Shown in pieces: positions 1 through 5,277 of a DNA stretch of 5,277 bases (within the stretch, counting starts at the first letter, position 1; every line of letters begins with the position of its first letter). Source of the stretch: CAYSIX01 sp964431205 (lineage in GTDB: Bacteria > Planctomycetota > Phycisphaerae > Phycisphaerales > Phycisphaeraceae). Made by a program: the position numbers and the translations under genes. The DNA lies in assembly GCA_964431205.1 (NCBI GenBank), contig CAYSIX010000264.1, positions 1-5,277 on the forward strand. Direction: 5' to 3'. The notes beneath the pieces were generated by a model. It saw only the letters and a list, made by a program, of their open reading frames with translations. It had not been told where the DNA came from and searched no databases.

Positions 1-1000
1 CCTCCTGCAGGTCGCGGTTGTAGCCGATGGTCAGGCCCTTGCACATCGTCAGCAGGGCGACCAGGTGGCCGTACACGCCGCCGCAGCGCCCGCGGATCAG
101 CTCGAGCATGTCCGGGTTCTGCTTCTGCGGCATCATGGACGAGCCGGTGGTGTACTTCGGATCGAGCGTGATGAAGCCGAACTCGGTCGTGGCGTAGATG
201 ATCCACTGCTCGGCCCAGCGCGAGAGCCACATCGCGGTCATGGCGCAGCCGTAAACAAAGTCAATCGCCACGTCACGCGAGGCAGTAGCTTCTATGGCAC
301 TGTCCGTAGAACGCGAGTAGTCCAAATGGTAGTTTGTGACATTTCGTTTAAGCGGCAAGCTTGAGCCGGCGATCGCGCCTGATCCGAGCGGAGATTGGTC
401 CCACAGTCGGGCAAGGATGCCTATTCTCTCTTGCGCCTTGTCCAATGCCGCCACCCATGCGACAAGTTCCCCGCCCACAGTGATGGGCTGAGCCCGCTGA
501 AGGTGGGTAAACGAGGGCATCACGATTCCACCATCCCGCTCGGCCAAGATTCGGAACGCACTCGTGAGCTCTTGGTGGCGTTTTACGATGGCGTACGTCG
601 CTTCACGAATCCACAATCGCAGATCCAGCGCCACCTGATCGTTGCGGCTGCGGCCGGTGTGCAGCTTGCGTCCCGCGTCGGCGGTCTTCTCGATCAGCGC
701 CGCCTCGATGCACATGTGCACGTCCTCGAGCTCGAGCTTCCACCCGGGCCAGGCGTCGCCCTGCTGGTCGATCTCGGCCTCGATCTCCTTGAGCCCGCGC
801 TCGATCTCGGCGCGCTCGGCCTCGGAAATCAGGCCCACCTTGGCCAGCATCGCGGCGTGGGCGAGCGAGCCGCGGATGTCCACCTTGTACAGGCGTTTGT
901 CGTAGTCGAGCGAGGCGACGAAGCGCGTGGCCAGCGGGTCGGCCTCGCTGCCGCCGGCGGCCGACTTGGCATGCTCCCACGGTTTGCGTGTCTCGGCCAT
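1..1000 (-). CDS. argH: Argininosuccinate lyase ArgH, N-terminal 333 codons (cut by left edge)
   Basis: ArgH splits argininosuccinate into arginine and fumarate, the last step of arginine synthesis, as a cytoplasmic homotetramer of the fumarase/aspartase superfamily. The frame is open from ATG 1000-998 to the left edge with no stop; the family is about 460 residues, so roughly 130 are missing. All family signatures in range are present: HTGRSRNDQ at 114-122, the THLQRAQP motif at 165-172 with the general His H166, and the flexible catalytic loop GSSMMPQKQNPD at 286-297. By alignment with duck delta-2 crystallin numbering (H162, S283, K289, N291, E296), the active-site residues are H166, S287, K293, N295 and E300, all intact. 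The loop has Gln294 where most ArgH proteins have a second Lys; fumarase has Val there, so this should not abolish activity. No Shine-Dalgarno is seen before the ATG. Codons 121-249 differ sharply in composition (separate entry). The gene is divergent from the oxidoreductase. Identification is very sure. Confidence 0.96.
   Translation of the reverse strand, partial: MAETRKPWEHAKSAAGGSEADPLATRFVASLDYDKRLYKVDIRGSLAHAAMLAKVGLISEAERAEIERGLKEIEAEIDQQGDAWPGWKLELEDVHMCIEAALIEKTADAGRKLHTGRSRNDQVALDLRLWIREATYAIVKRHQELTSAFRILAERDGGIVMPSFTHLQRAQPITVGGELVAWVAALDKAQERIGILARLWDQSPLGSGAIAGSSLPLKRNVTNYHLDYSRSTDSAIEATASRDVAIDFVYGCAMTAMWLSRWAEQWIIYATTEFGFITLDPKYTTGSSMMPQKQNPDMLELIRGRCGGVYGHLVALLTMCKGLTIGYNRDLQE
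254..640 (-). other. Compositionally foreign block inside argH (possible recombinant segment)
   Basis: Within one uninterrupted argH frame, codons 121-249 use many A/T-ending codons (ATA, AGA, TCA, CAA, AAA, GTT, CGA, CTT). On both sides nearly every codon ends in G or C. Hand counts of third-position G/C give 79/80 codons for 2-241, 77/120 for 242-601 and 97/100 for 662-961. The A/T-ending codons begin at 254-256 and stop at 638-640, so the borders look sharp. The right border falls in the conserved GRSRNDQ motif. The protein stays a normal ArgH throughout and H166 lies inside the block. This fits replacement of a central piece by homologous recombination with a lower-GC argH. A chimeric metagenomic assembly would look the same. 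Confidence 0.72.
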
Positions 1001-1007
1001 GGCGACC

Positions 1008-1036
1008 AGTGTAAGGCACGGTCCGGCCGACCGTCC
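1008..1036 (-). promoter_or_regulatory. Candidate argH promoter, possibly giving a leaderless transcript
   Basis: On the minus strand TACACT (1013-1008) lies 7 nt before the argH ATG and matches four of six positions of the TATAAT consensus. The 17-nt spacing points to a poor -35 (GGACGG, 1036-1031). Transcription starting 6-8 nt after this -10 would begin at or next to the ATG, giving a leaderless mRNA, which fits the absence of any Shine-Dalgarno. A 6-bp inverted repeat, ACGGTC/GACCGT (1018-1034, 5-nt loop), sits in the spacer and could be an operator. This is pattern-based and weak. Confidence 0.25.
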
Positions 1037-1078
1037 CGCGTCGCCCGTCGTCGATACGATGGGCCGCTAAGATCCGCA

Positions 1079-1119
1079 CCGCCGGCCGGACGGGCCCGCT
1101 TGCGCCCCGTCCCCGGCGG
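1079..1119 (+). promoter_or_regulatory. Strong GC hairpin in the leader of the oxidoreductase gene
   Basis: Two nested 7-bp arms pair: CCGCCGG (1079-1085) with CCGGCGG (1113-1119), and GGACGGG (1088-1094) with CCCGTCC (1106-1112). That makes 14 base pairs with a 2-nt CC bulge at 1086-1087 and an 11-nt loop (1095-1105). The structure ends 37 nt before the ATG at 1157. No T run follows, so it is not a standard terminator. If transcribed it would be a stable 5' UTR structure that could affect translation or mRNA stability. High GC makes chance hairpins likelier, but 14 bp is notable. Confidence 0.4.
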
Positions 1120-1156
1120 CGACTCCGAGGCACTCGAAAGAGAAAGCAGCACACGC

Positions 1157-2176
1157 ATGACCCAAATCGCACTGATCGGCGGCGCGCACATCCACACCCC
1201 CGGCTTCGCCAAGACCCTGGCGAGCACCGAGGGCGTGGCCACGAAATACGTCTGGGACCCCAACCCCGAGACGGCCGGGGCCCGCCAGGCCGTCACCGGC
1301 GGCGAGGTGATCGACGAGCCGGCCAAGGCGCTGGCCGACGATGACGTCGCCGCCGTGGTCATCTGCTCCGAGACGGTCCGGCACGGGGAGCTGGTCGCCG
1401 CCGCGGTCGAGGCCGGCAAGCACCTGTTCGTCGAGAAGCCGCTGGGCATGAGCGGCGAGGACGCGTGGGCGATGGCCGAGGCGATCGAAAAGGCCGGGCT
1501 GATTTTCCAGACCGGCTACTTCATGCGGGGCCGGCCGGAGGTGCGGCGGGTGCGCGAGCTGGTGCGCGACGGCCAGCTCGGCAAGGTGACGCGGCTGCGG
1601 CTGAGCCTGTGTCACCACGGGTCGCTGGGCGGGTGGTTCGACACCGAGTGGCGTTGGATGGCCGACCCCAAGCGGGCCGGCTGCGGCGCGCTGGGCGACC
1701 TGGGCACGCACGTGCTGGACCTGCTGCTGTGGATCACGCGGGGCGACGCGGTCGAGGCGTGCACCGGCCACGTCGCCGTCGTCACCGGCCGGTACGACGA
1801 CTGCGACGAGACCGGCGAGGGCATGATCCGCTTCGCCTCGGGCGCGCTGGCGACCGTCGCCGGCGGGTGGGTCGACCGCGCCAACCCCAACTTCCTCGAG
1901 GTCTCCGGCACCGAGGGCCACGCCCGCATCACCGGCAACGAGCTGTTTCTCACCGGCGAGAAGCTGACCAATGGCGACGGCAAAACCCCCGTGACCGACC
2001 TGCCCGAGCCCTGGCCGCACGCGTTCGACCTGTTCCTCGCCGCCGTCAAGGGCGAGAAGGACGTGCCGCTGGTCAGCCCGCGCGAGGCCGCCGAACGCAA
2101 CGTCGTGATGGACGCGATCTACCAGGGCGCCCGGCAGGAGAAGTGGGTCCGGCCGCAGCGCGCGGCGGGCGAATAA
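1157..2176 (+). CDS. Gfo/Idh/MocA-family NAD(P)-dependent oxidoreductase, 339 aa
   Basis: A cytoplasmic dehydrogenase of the glucose-fructose oxidoreductase / inositol dehydrogenase family, which oxidises or reduces sugars, inositols and related polyols. Seen: an N-terminal Rossmann half (about 1-120) opening MTQIALIGGAHIHTPGF; the family hallmark EKP at 93-95 in HLFVEKPLG, where Lys94 is the usual catalytic lysine; then the alpha/beta substrate domain with GALGDLGTHVLDLLLW at 177-192, whose D181 and H185 are the conserved Asp and His near the substrate. At 339 aa it is a normal, complete family size. The glycine fingerprint is degenerate (IGGAHIH in place of GxGxxG). There is no signal peptide or Tat motif, unlike many planctomycete relatives. 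The open frame extends far upstream, but that part is antisense to argH; ATG 1157 begins at the conserved beta strand and has a weak AGAAAG (1141-1146) ahead of it. The substrate cannot be read from sequence. Next gene is 72 bp downstream on the same strand, perhaps co-transcribed. Confidence 0.92.
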   Translation: MTQIALIGGAHIHTPGFAKTLASTEGVATKYVWDPNPETAGARQAVTGGEVIDEPAKALADDDVAAVVICSETVRHGELVAAAVEAGKHLFVEKPLGMSGEDAWAMAEAIEKAGLIFQTGYFMRGRPEVRRVRELVRDGQLGKVTRLRLSLCHHGSLGGWFDTEWRWMADPKRAGCGALGDLGTHVLDLLLWITRGDAVEACTGHVAVVTGRYDDCDETGEGMIRFASGALATVAGGWVDRANPNFLEVSGTEGHARITGNELFLTGEKLTNGDGKTPVTDLPEPWPHAFDLFLAAVKGEKDVPLVSPREAAERNVVMDAIYQGARQEKWVRPQRAAGE

Positions 2177-2234
2177 ATCGGCGGGGTCCGCGGTTGTTTG
2201 AAGGACTGAGCATGTCCGACTGCCACTTCTCAGC

Positions 2235-2239
2235 GGGAG
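2235..2239 (+). promoter_or_regulatory. Ribosome binding site selecting the GTG start at 2249
   Basis: GGGAG lies 9 nt before GTG 2249, a good Shine-Dalgarno and spacing. It supports a GTG start for the phosphatase, directly before a basic residue and the first membrane helix. A second SD-like GAAGGA (2200-2205) instead serves ATG 2212, which is in another frame. Confidence 0.6.
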
Positions 2240-2248
2240 CGTTGTGCC

Positions 2249-3724
2249 GTGCGCCTGAGCGCCAAGCTGTTGCTGATCCTGGAACTGGTGCTGCTGTGCC
2301 TGCTAACGGTGCTGCTGGTGCCGGTGCGGCAGCAGATGCACGGGCAGGTGGTCGAGGACATGCAGAACGAGCTGCGCGCGATCGCGGCGACGGCGGCGCT
2401 GCACCTCGACGGCGACCTGCACGCCCGCGCCGCCCGGCACCAGAACCCTCAAAGCCACGCGTTCCGTGCCTTGCGCGCCCAGCTCACGGCGATCCGTGAC
2501 GCCAACGGCCTGGCGCCCCAGCACATCTACACCTTCGATGTCGCTGACGAGACCACCCTTCGGTTCGCCGTGATGACGCACGACGAGCCGTTCGTCGGTG
2601 AGGCGTACGCCTTCGAGCCCCATCTGGACCGCGCCCGGCGGACCGGTCGAGCGGCCGCCTCGACGCTTTACGGCGACGCCCACGGCCAGTGGATCTCCGC
2701 CGCCGCCCCCATCTTCAACCGCGCGGGCGACGTGGTCGGATTGCTCGAGGTCACCCGCGAGGCCGACGCCTACTTCCGTCGGGCCGACACCGTCATCCTG
2801 CTCACCACCGCCATCGCCCTGGCGAGCCTGATCATCGCCTCGTTCGTCGGCTTCCTCGTGCTCCGCCACGTGATCATCGAGCCGCTGCGCGCGATCCACG
2901 ACGGCATGATCGCCCTGGGCCGGCACGACTTTCACCACCGCGTGCGCCTGCACACCGGCGACGAGTTCGACCAGCTCGCCCAAACCCTCAATCACCTGTT
3001 CGAGCAGTTCAACATCGCGCGCAACATCCAGCAGAGCTTCCTGCCCGACTCCATGCCCGGCGGCGACGGCTACCGCTTCGCCATCTGCACCGACCCCTGC
3101 GAAGCCACCGGCGGCGACTACCTCGACGTCTTCGCCCTCGACGACGAACGCACCGCCGTCCTCGTCGCCGACGTCACCGGCCACGGCCTGGGACCGTCCC
3201 TGCTCATGGCCACCTGCCGCGCCGCCGTCCACGCCCTGAGCACCGCCGGACTCGAACCCGGCGACCTGCTCGAACGCCTCGAACGCCTGCTCGCCCCCGA
3301 CCTGCACGACGGCCGATTTGTCACCATGATCTACGGCATCCTCCATCGCGACGGCGCCTTCACCTACGCCAACGCCAGCCAGAGCCCCGCCCTGCTGCGC
3401 GCCCGCCACGGCGTCGAACACCTCGAGTCACACCGCGCGCCGCTCGGCGTCGGCGCCCTGTTCGACCTGCCCGAACACGCCGCCCAGTCCACCGTCCACC
3501 TGCGCGTCCGCGACCGGCTCCTGCTCGGCTCCGACGGCGTCAGCGAGGCCCGCAGCCCCGACCACGTCCAGTTCGGTCAGGAACGCATCGCCCGCATCCT
3601 CGACGACGATGCCCTGACCTGTGAGCAGGTCGTCGAGGCGCTGCGAAACGCCCTGGACGAACACCGCGCCCACCTGCCGCCGTCCGACGACGTGACCATC
3701 CTCTGCGTCGAGCGGTCGCACTGA
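2249..3724 (+). CDS. Membrane sensor phosphatase: Cache-like, HAMP, SpoIIE/RsbU-type PP2C, 491 aa
   Basis: A predicted inner-membrane serine/threonine phosphatase of the RsbU/SpoIIE group, which dephosphorylates anti-anti-sigma (STAS) proteins in partner-switching control. Order seen: TM1 about 7-26; extracytoplasmic sensor about 27-180, ending in the Cache-like stretch ISAAAPIFNRAGDVVGLLEV (149-168); TM2 about 181-205; HAMP about 206-255 with the GDEFDQLA signature (237-244); linker helix with the family motif IQQSFLP (260-266); PP2C domain about 270-488. The metal-binding acidic motifs are complete: GGDY (D290), VADVTGHG (D308), GSDGVSEA (D429) and SDDVT (D480/D481), so an active Mn/Mg-dependent enzyme is expected. 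Start is GTG 2249 with GGGAG 9 nt upstream. No STAS protein, anti-sigma kinase or sigma factor lies in the window, so the target is unknown. The signal sensed by the outer domain is also unknown. It ends 48 bp from the convergent sbtB gene. Confidence 0.93.
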   Translation: MRLSAKLLLILELVLLCLLTVLLVPVRQQMHGQVVEDMQNELRAIAATAALHLDGDLHARAARHQNPQSHAFRALRAQLTAIRDANGLAPQHIYTFDVADETTLRFAVMTHDEPFVGEAYAFEPHLDRARRTGRAAASTLYGDAHGQWISAAAPIFNRAGDVVGLLEVTREADAYFRRADTVILLTTAIALASLIIASFVGFLVLRHVIIEPLRAIHDGMIALGRHDFHHRVRLHTGDEFDQLAQTLNHLFEQFNIARNIQQSFLPDSMPGGDGYRFAICTDPCEATGGDYLDVFALDDERTAVLVADVTGHGLGPSLLMATCRAAVHALSTAGLEPGDLLERLERLLAPDLHDGRFVTMIYGILHRDGAFTYANASQSPALLRARHGVEHLESHRAPLGVGALFDLPEHAAQSTVHLRVRDRLLLGSDGVSEARSPDHVQFGQERIARILDDDALTCEQVVEALRNALDEHRAHLPPSDDVTILCVERSH

Positions 3725-3754
3725 GCTTGCCCGCGCGCTCGGCGAGGCGGCAAC

Positions 3755-3768
3755 GGCCCGCCGGGGCC
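3755..3768. terminator. Small GC hairpin in the convergent gap (weak terminator candidate)
   Basis: GGCCC (3755-3759) pairs with GGGCC (3764-3768) around a 4-nt loop, midway between the stop of the phosphatase (3724) and the stop of sbtB (3773). It is placed where a bidirectional terminator is expected, but the stem is only 5 bp and no T tract follows on either strand. Termination may be Rho-dependent instead. Confidence 0.22.
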
Positions 3769-3772
3769 CGCG

Positions 3773-4069
3773 TCAGTGCTCGAGCCACTGCGCCTCGCTG
3801 ATCAGGCACAGCCCGCCGTAGGCCGCCAGCAGGGGGCGGACGGCGTCGAGGATGGGCTGGACGCGATCGGGCTCGGCGGCGACGAGGACGTAGGCGTTGG
3901 ACGAGACGCCGCTGACGTCGTCGCCGCGTTGCTCGCCGCGGTCGCCCTGGCCGGTGGCGCCGGGGACGACGGTGTAACCCGGGGCGCCGGCCGCGGTCAG
4001 CGCCCGGAGCATGCGCGGCAGGTGCGGGGCGTCGATGACGATCTCGATGCGTTGGACGGCTCGTGTCAT
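3773..4069 (-). CDS. sbtB: SbtB-like PII-family signalling protein, 98 aa
   Basis: A small cytoplasmic protein of the PII (GlnB-like) superfamily, expected to form a trimer that binds adenine nucleotides between subunits and controls the adjacent SbtA transporter. Seen: beta strand VQRIEIVID (5-13), a helix, the PII-like turn GAPGYTVVPG (28-37), a Gly/charged T-loop-like segment at 38-58 (GQGDRGEQRGDDVSGVSSNA region), then YVLVAAEPDRVQPILDAVRP and a C-terminal strand ending at W95-H98. It is slightly shorter than classical PII (about 112) and than cyanobacterial SbtB (about 110). It lacks the C-terminal CGPEGC redox/apyrase loop of cyanobacterial SbtB and the uridylylated Tyr51 context of GlnB, so it belongs to a different SbtB-like branch. 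ATG 4069-4067 overlaps the sbtA stop as ATGA, which implies translational coupling. The pairing with sbtA is the main reason for the name. Confidence 0.85.
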   Translation of the reverse strand: MTRAVQRIEIVIDAPHLPRMLRALTAAGAPGYTVVPGATGQGDRGEQRGDDVSGVSSNAYVLVAAEPDRVQPILDAVRPLLAAYGGLCLISEAQWLEH

Positions 4070-5076
4070 AGCTTCCAGGCCCAGTCGATGGCGGCCATGT
4101 ACAGGGGGATGCCCAGGGTGATGTTGAACGGGAAGGTCAGGCCCAGGGACATGGGGACGTAGAGGCTGGGGTTGGCCTGGGGCAGGGCCATGCGCAGGGC
4201 GGCGGGGACGGCGATGTAGGAGGCGCTGCCGAAGAGGACGGCCAGGAGCAGGGCGTCGCCGGGCGTGAGCTTGAGCGCCGCGGCGGTGAGGATGCCCAGG
4301 CCCGCCTGGAGGGGCGGGGCGAGCAGGGCGAAGGCGATGAGCAGGGGGCCGGAGCGGCGCAGGTCGGCCAGGCGGCGGGCGGCGACGATGCCCATGTCCA
4401 GCAGGAAGAGGCAGAGCAGGCCCTGGAACGGGTCCTTGACGAAGGGCTTGAGGGTGGTCCAGCCGGTCTCGCCGGTGAGCAGGCCGATGACGAGGCTGCC
4501 GAGCAGGAGGAAGACGGCGCCGTTGGCCAGGGCCTCGTGGAGCAGGCCGGGCCAGCCGACCTGGTTGGCCGACGGGCGTGGGTCGGACTTGCCGTTGGTG
4601 TGATGGCGTGTCGCCTGCTGGGCGTGTCGGGCGAGCAGGACGCCGGTGACGATGGCAGGGGACTCCATCAGGGCCATGGCGGCGACGAGGTGGCCGCCGA
4701 AGGGCAGCTCGCGGCGTTCGAGGAAGCCGATGGCGGTGATGAAGGTCACGGCGCTGATCGAGCCGTAGCAGGCGGCGATGCCGGCGGCGTCGGGCGCCTC
4801 GAGCCGCAGGCGGAGCACGGCGTAGGCGAGCAGGGGCAGCAGGGCGCTGGAGAGGACGGCGGCGCCGAGGGTGGCCAGGACGGTGGCGTCGACGCCGCTG
4901 CGGTGCAGCTCGACCCCGCCGTGAAACCCGATCGCGAACAGCAGATAGACGGACAGGCCGCGGGCGATGGCCGAGGGGATGGCCAGGTCCGACCCGAGCG
5001 CGGTGGCCAGCAGGCCCAGCCCGAAGAAGAGGATCGGCGGCGAGAGCACGTTCTGGAGGATCAGGGATGGGTCCAC
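4066..5076 (-). CDS. sbtA: SbtA-type sodium-dependent bicarbonate transporter, 336 aa
   Basis: An inner-membrane permease of the Sbt_1/SbtA family (Na+-coupled bicarbonate symport in cyanobacteria). About ten hydrophobic helices in two inverted halves can be placed near residues 13-30, 38-54, 64-90, 98-118, 128-150, 183-200, 216-234, 243-266, 272-296 and 308-333, with a polar cytoplasmic loop at about 151-178. Family motifs: GSDLAIPSAI (28-37), YGSISAVTF (104-112, the first discontinuous core site), MESPAIV (137-143), and the strongly conserved SASYIAVPAALR (284-295) followed by ANPSLY and LTFPFNITLGIPLY (313-326), which closely resemble cyanobacterial SbtA. GTG 5076-5074 is chosen because MDPSLILQNVLSPP matches the family N-terminus; the frame stays open upstream, but that part is repeat and Arg-rich. 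The stop overlaps the sbtB ATG. In a non-photosynthetic host it could supply bicarbonate for carboxylases; substrate is inferred from family. Confidence 0.9.
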   Translation of the reverse strand: MDPSLILQNVLSPPILFFGLGLLATALGSDLAIPSAIARGLSVYLLFAIGFHGGVELHRSGVDATVLATLGAAVLSSALLPLLAYAVLRLRLEAPDAAGIAACYGSISAVTFITAIGFLERRELPFGGHLVAAMALMESPAIVTGVLLARHAQQATRHHTNGKSDPRPSANQVGWPGLLHEALANGAVFLLLGSLVIGLLTGETGWTTLKPFVKDPFQGLLCLFLLDMGIVAARRLADLRRSGPLLIAFALLAPPLQAGLGILTAAALKLTPGDALLLAVLFGSASYIAVPAALRMALPQANPSLYVPMSLGLTFPFNITLGIPLYMAAIDWAWKL

Positions 5077-5215
5077 GGGTGCGCCCTGCCCGCCGGAGGC
5101 CGCGGCTTGACCGTGTGGCGGCTCGGGCGGTAGAAACGGGGATCGTAGCCCGAGTCTGTGCGGACGCAACCGTCGGCGGAACCCGTGATGAACAAGAAGC
5201 GTCGTCCACAAGCGG
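5077..5215. other. Non-coding upstream region of sbtA
   Basis: This stretch lies between the sbtA GTG and the hairpin cluster. Frames that cross it on the minus strand translate to Arg/Pro/His-rich sequence with no similarity I recognise, as expected of non-coding GC-rich DNA. Apart from the candidate promoter, I see a G-rich GGCGGGCAGGG just ahead of the GTG that may act as a ribosome site. No RNA gene or riboswitch is recognised. Confidence 0.5.
5142..5169 (-). promoter_or_regulatory. Candidate sigma-70-like promoter of the sbtA-sbtB operon
   Basis: On the minus strand TTGCGT (5169-5164) and TACGAT (5147-5142) are 16 nt apart, a reasonable -35/-10 pair (three and four consensus matches). 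It sits about 65 nt upstream of the GTG at 5076, leaving a leader of roughly 60 nt. This is the best promoter-like pair in the region, but housekeeping consensus in this kind of host is not well fixed. Confidence 0.35.
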
Positions 5216-5277
5216 GGCGGGCGTCTCGCCCGCCGACAGGCCGCGGGCCTGTTTGGGATCATTCGCCGCTGCGCGGC
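5216..5277. repeat. Cluster of three consecutive hairpins with 3-nt loops (palindromic repeat element)
   Basis: Three inverted repeats follow each other. GGCGGGCG/CGCCCGCC: 8 bp, 5216-5234, loop TCT. ACAGGCC/GGCCTGT: 7 bp, 5236-5252, loop GCG, followed by TTT on the plus strand. GCCGC/GCGGC: 5 bp, 5265-5277, loop TGC, touching the right edge. Only one base separates the first two. The type resembles the short interspersed palindromic elements common between genes in planctomycetes and verrucomicrobia, or a compound terminator for a gene beyond the right edge. The window holds a single copy, so dispersal cannot be shown here. Confidence 0.55.

Noticed and set aside
286..321. Possible disruption of argH in the low-GC stretch
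   Set aside because: The frame was read codon by codon from 1000 to 2; no stop or frameshift occurs, and family motifs continue on both sides.
395..1156. Long open plus-strand 5' extension of the oxidoreductase frame
   Set aside because: It is antisense to the clear argH coding sequence and translates to low-complexity sequence without motifs; the conserved domain starts at 1157.
1067..2020. Long minus-strand open frame opposite the oxidoreductase
   Set aside because: It is an antisense shadow rich in Gly, Ala, Val and Gln, with no domain; long shadow frames are expected at this GC content.
2303..3421. Long minus-strand open frame opposite the phosphatase
   Set aside because: Its composition is Gly/Val/Asp/Glu-rich repetitive sequence mirroring the PP2C codons; no recognisable motif, and the plus strand holds a complete enzyme.
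2249..3724. Shift from mixed Ala codons (GCG and GCC) in the sensor part to nearly all GCC in the catalytic part of the phosphatase
   Set aside because: Both parts have equally high third-position GC and an uninterrupted domain order; the shift is too gradual to claim a fusion or transfer.
4537..5133. Plus-strand open frame opposite sbtA
   Set aside because: Gly/Gln/Glu-rich shadow of hydrophobic codons on the other strand; no domain.
1..5277. CRISPR array, tRNA/rRNA gene, transposase, integrase, toxin-antitoxin or defence genes
   Set aside because: No regularly spaced direct repeats, no tRNA-like cloverleaf and no such protein motifs were seen on either strand.

Overview
The window is GC-rich DNA (about two thirds to 70 % G+C by eye) with almost only G or C at third codon positions. 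It carries five protein genes and no recognisable RNA gene, CRISPR array, transposase or phage gene. The gene set, very high GC and palindromic intergenic repeats would fit a planctomycete-like (e.g. Phycisphaerae) or other high-GC environmental bacterium. That is an inference from style, not a taxonomic proof.

Layout, left to right. (1) Positions 1-1000, minus strand: the first 333 codons of argH (argininosuccinate lyase), running off the left edge. A block at about 254-640 inside it has clearly lower GC and different codon use, so the gene looks mosaic. (2) 1001-1156: a divergent intergenic region with a possible leaderless argH start on one side and a strong leader hairpin (1079-1119) on the other. 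(3) 1157-2176, plus strand: a Gfo/Idh/MocA-family NAD(P)-dependent oxidoreductase. (4) 2249-3724, plus strand: a membrane-anchored sensor phosphatase with the order TM, extracytoplasmic Cache-like domain, TM, HAMP, SpoIIE/RsbU-type PP2C. (5) 3725-3772: a short convergent gap with a small GC hairpin. (6) 3773-5076, minus strand: a two-gene operon of an SbtA-type sodium-dependent bicarbonate transporter and its SbtB-like PII partner, joined by an ATGA overlap. (7) 5077-5277: the sbtA upstream region with a candidate promoter and then three consecutive hairpins with 3-nt loops at the right edge.

The only clear functional unit is sbtA-sbtB: a bicarbonate importer and the small nucleotide-sensing protein expected to gate it. 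The phosphatase would pass an external signal to a partner-switching (anti-sigma / anti-anti-sigma) pathway whose other parts are not in the window. argH, the oxidoreductase and the phosphatase do not form an obvious pathway together.

No unambiguous new biological system is visible. The most interesting items are the sharply bounded mosaic segment in argH, the SbtB-like protein without the cyanobacterial C-terminal cysteine loop, the strong out-of-frame ATG just ahead of the phosphatase gene, and the hairpin cluster at the right edge.
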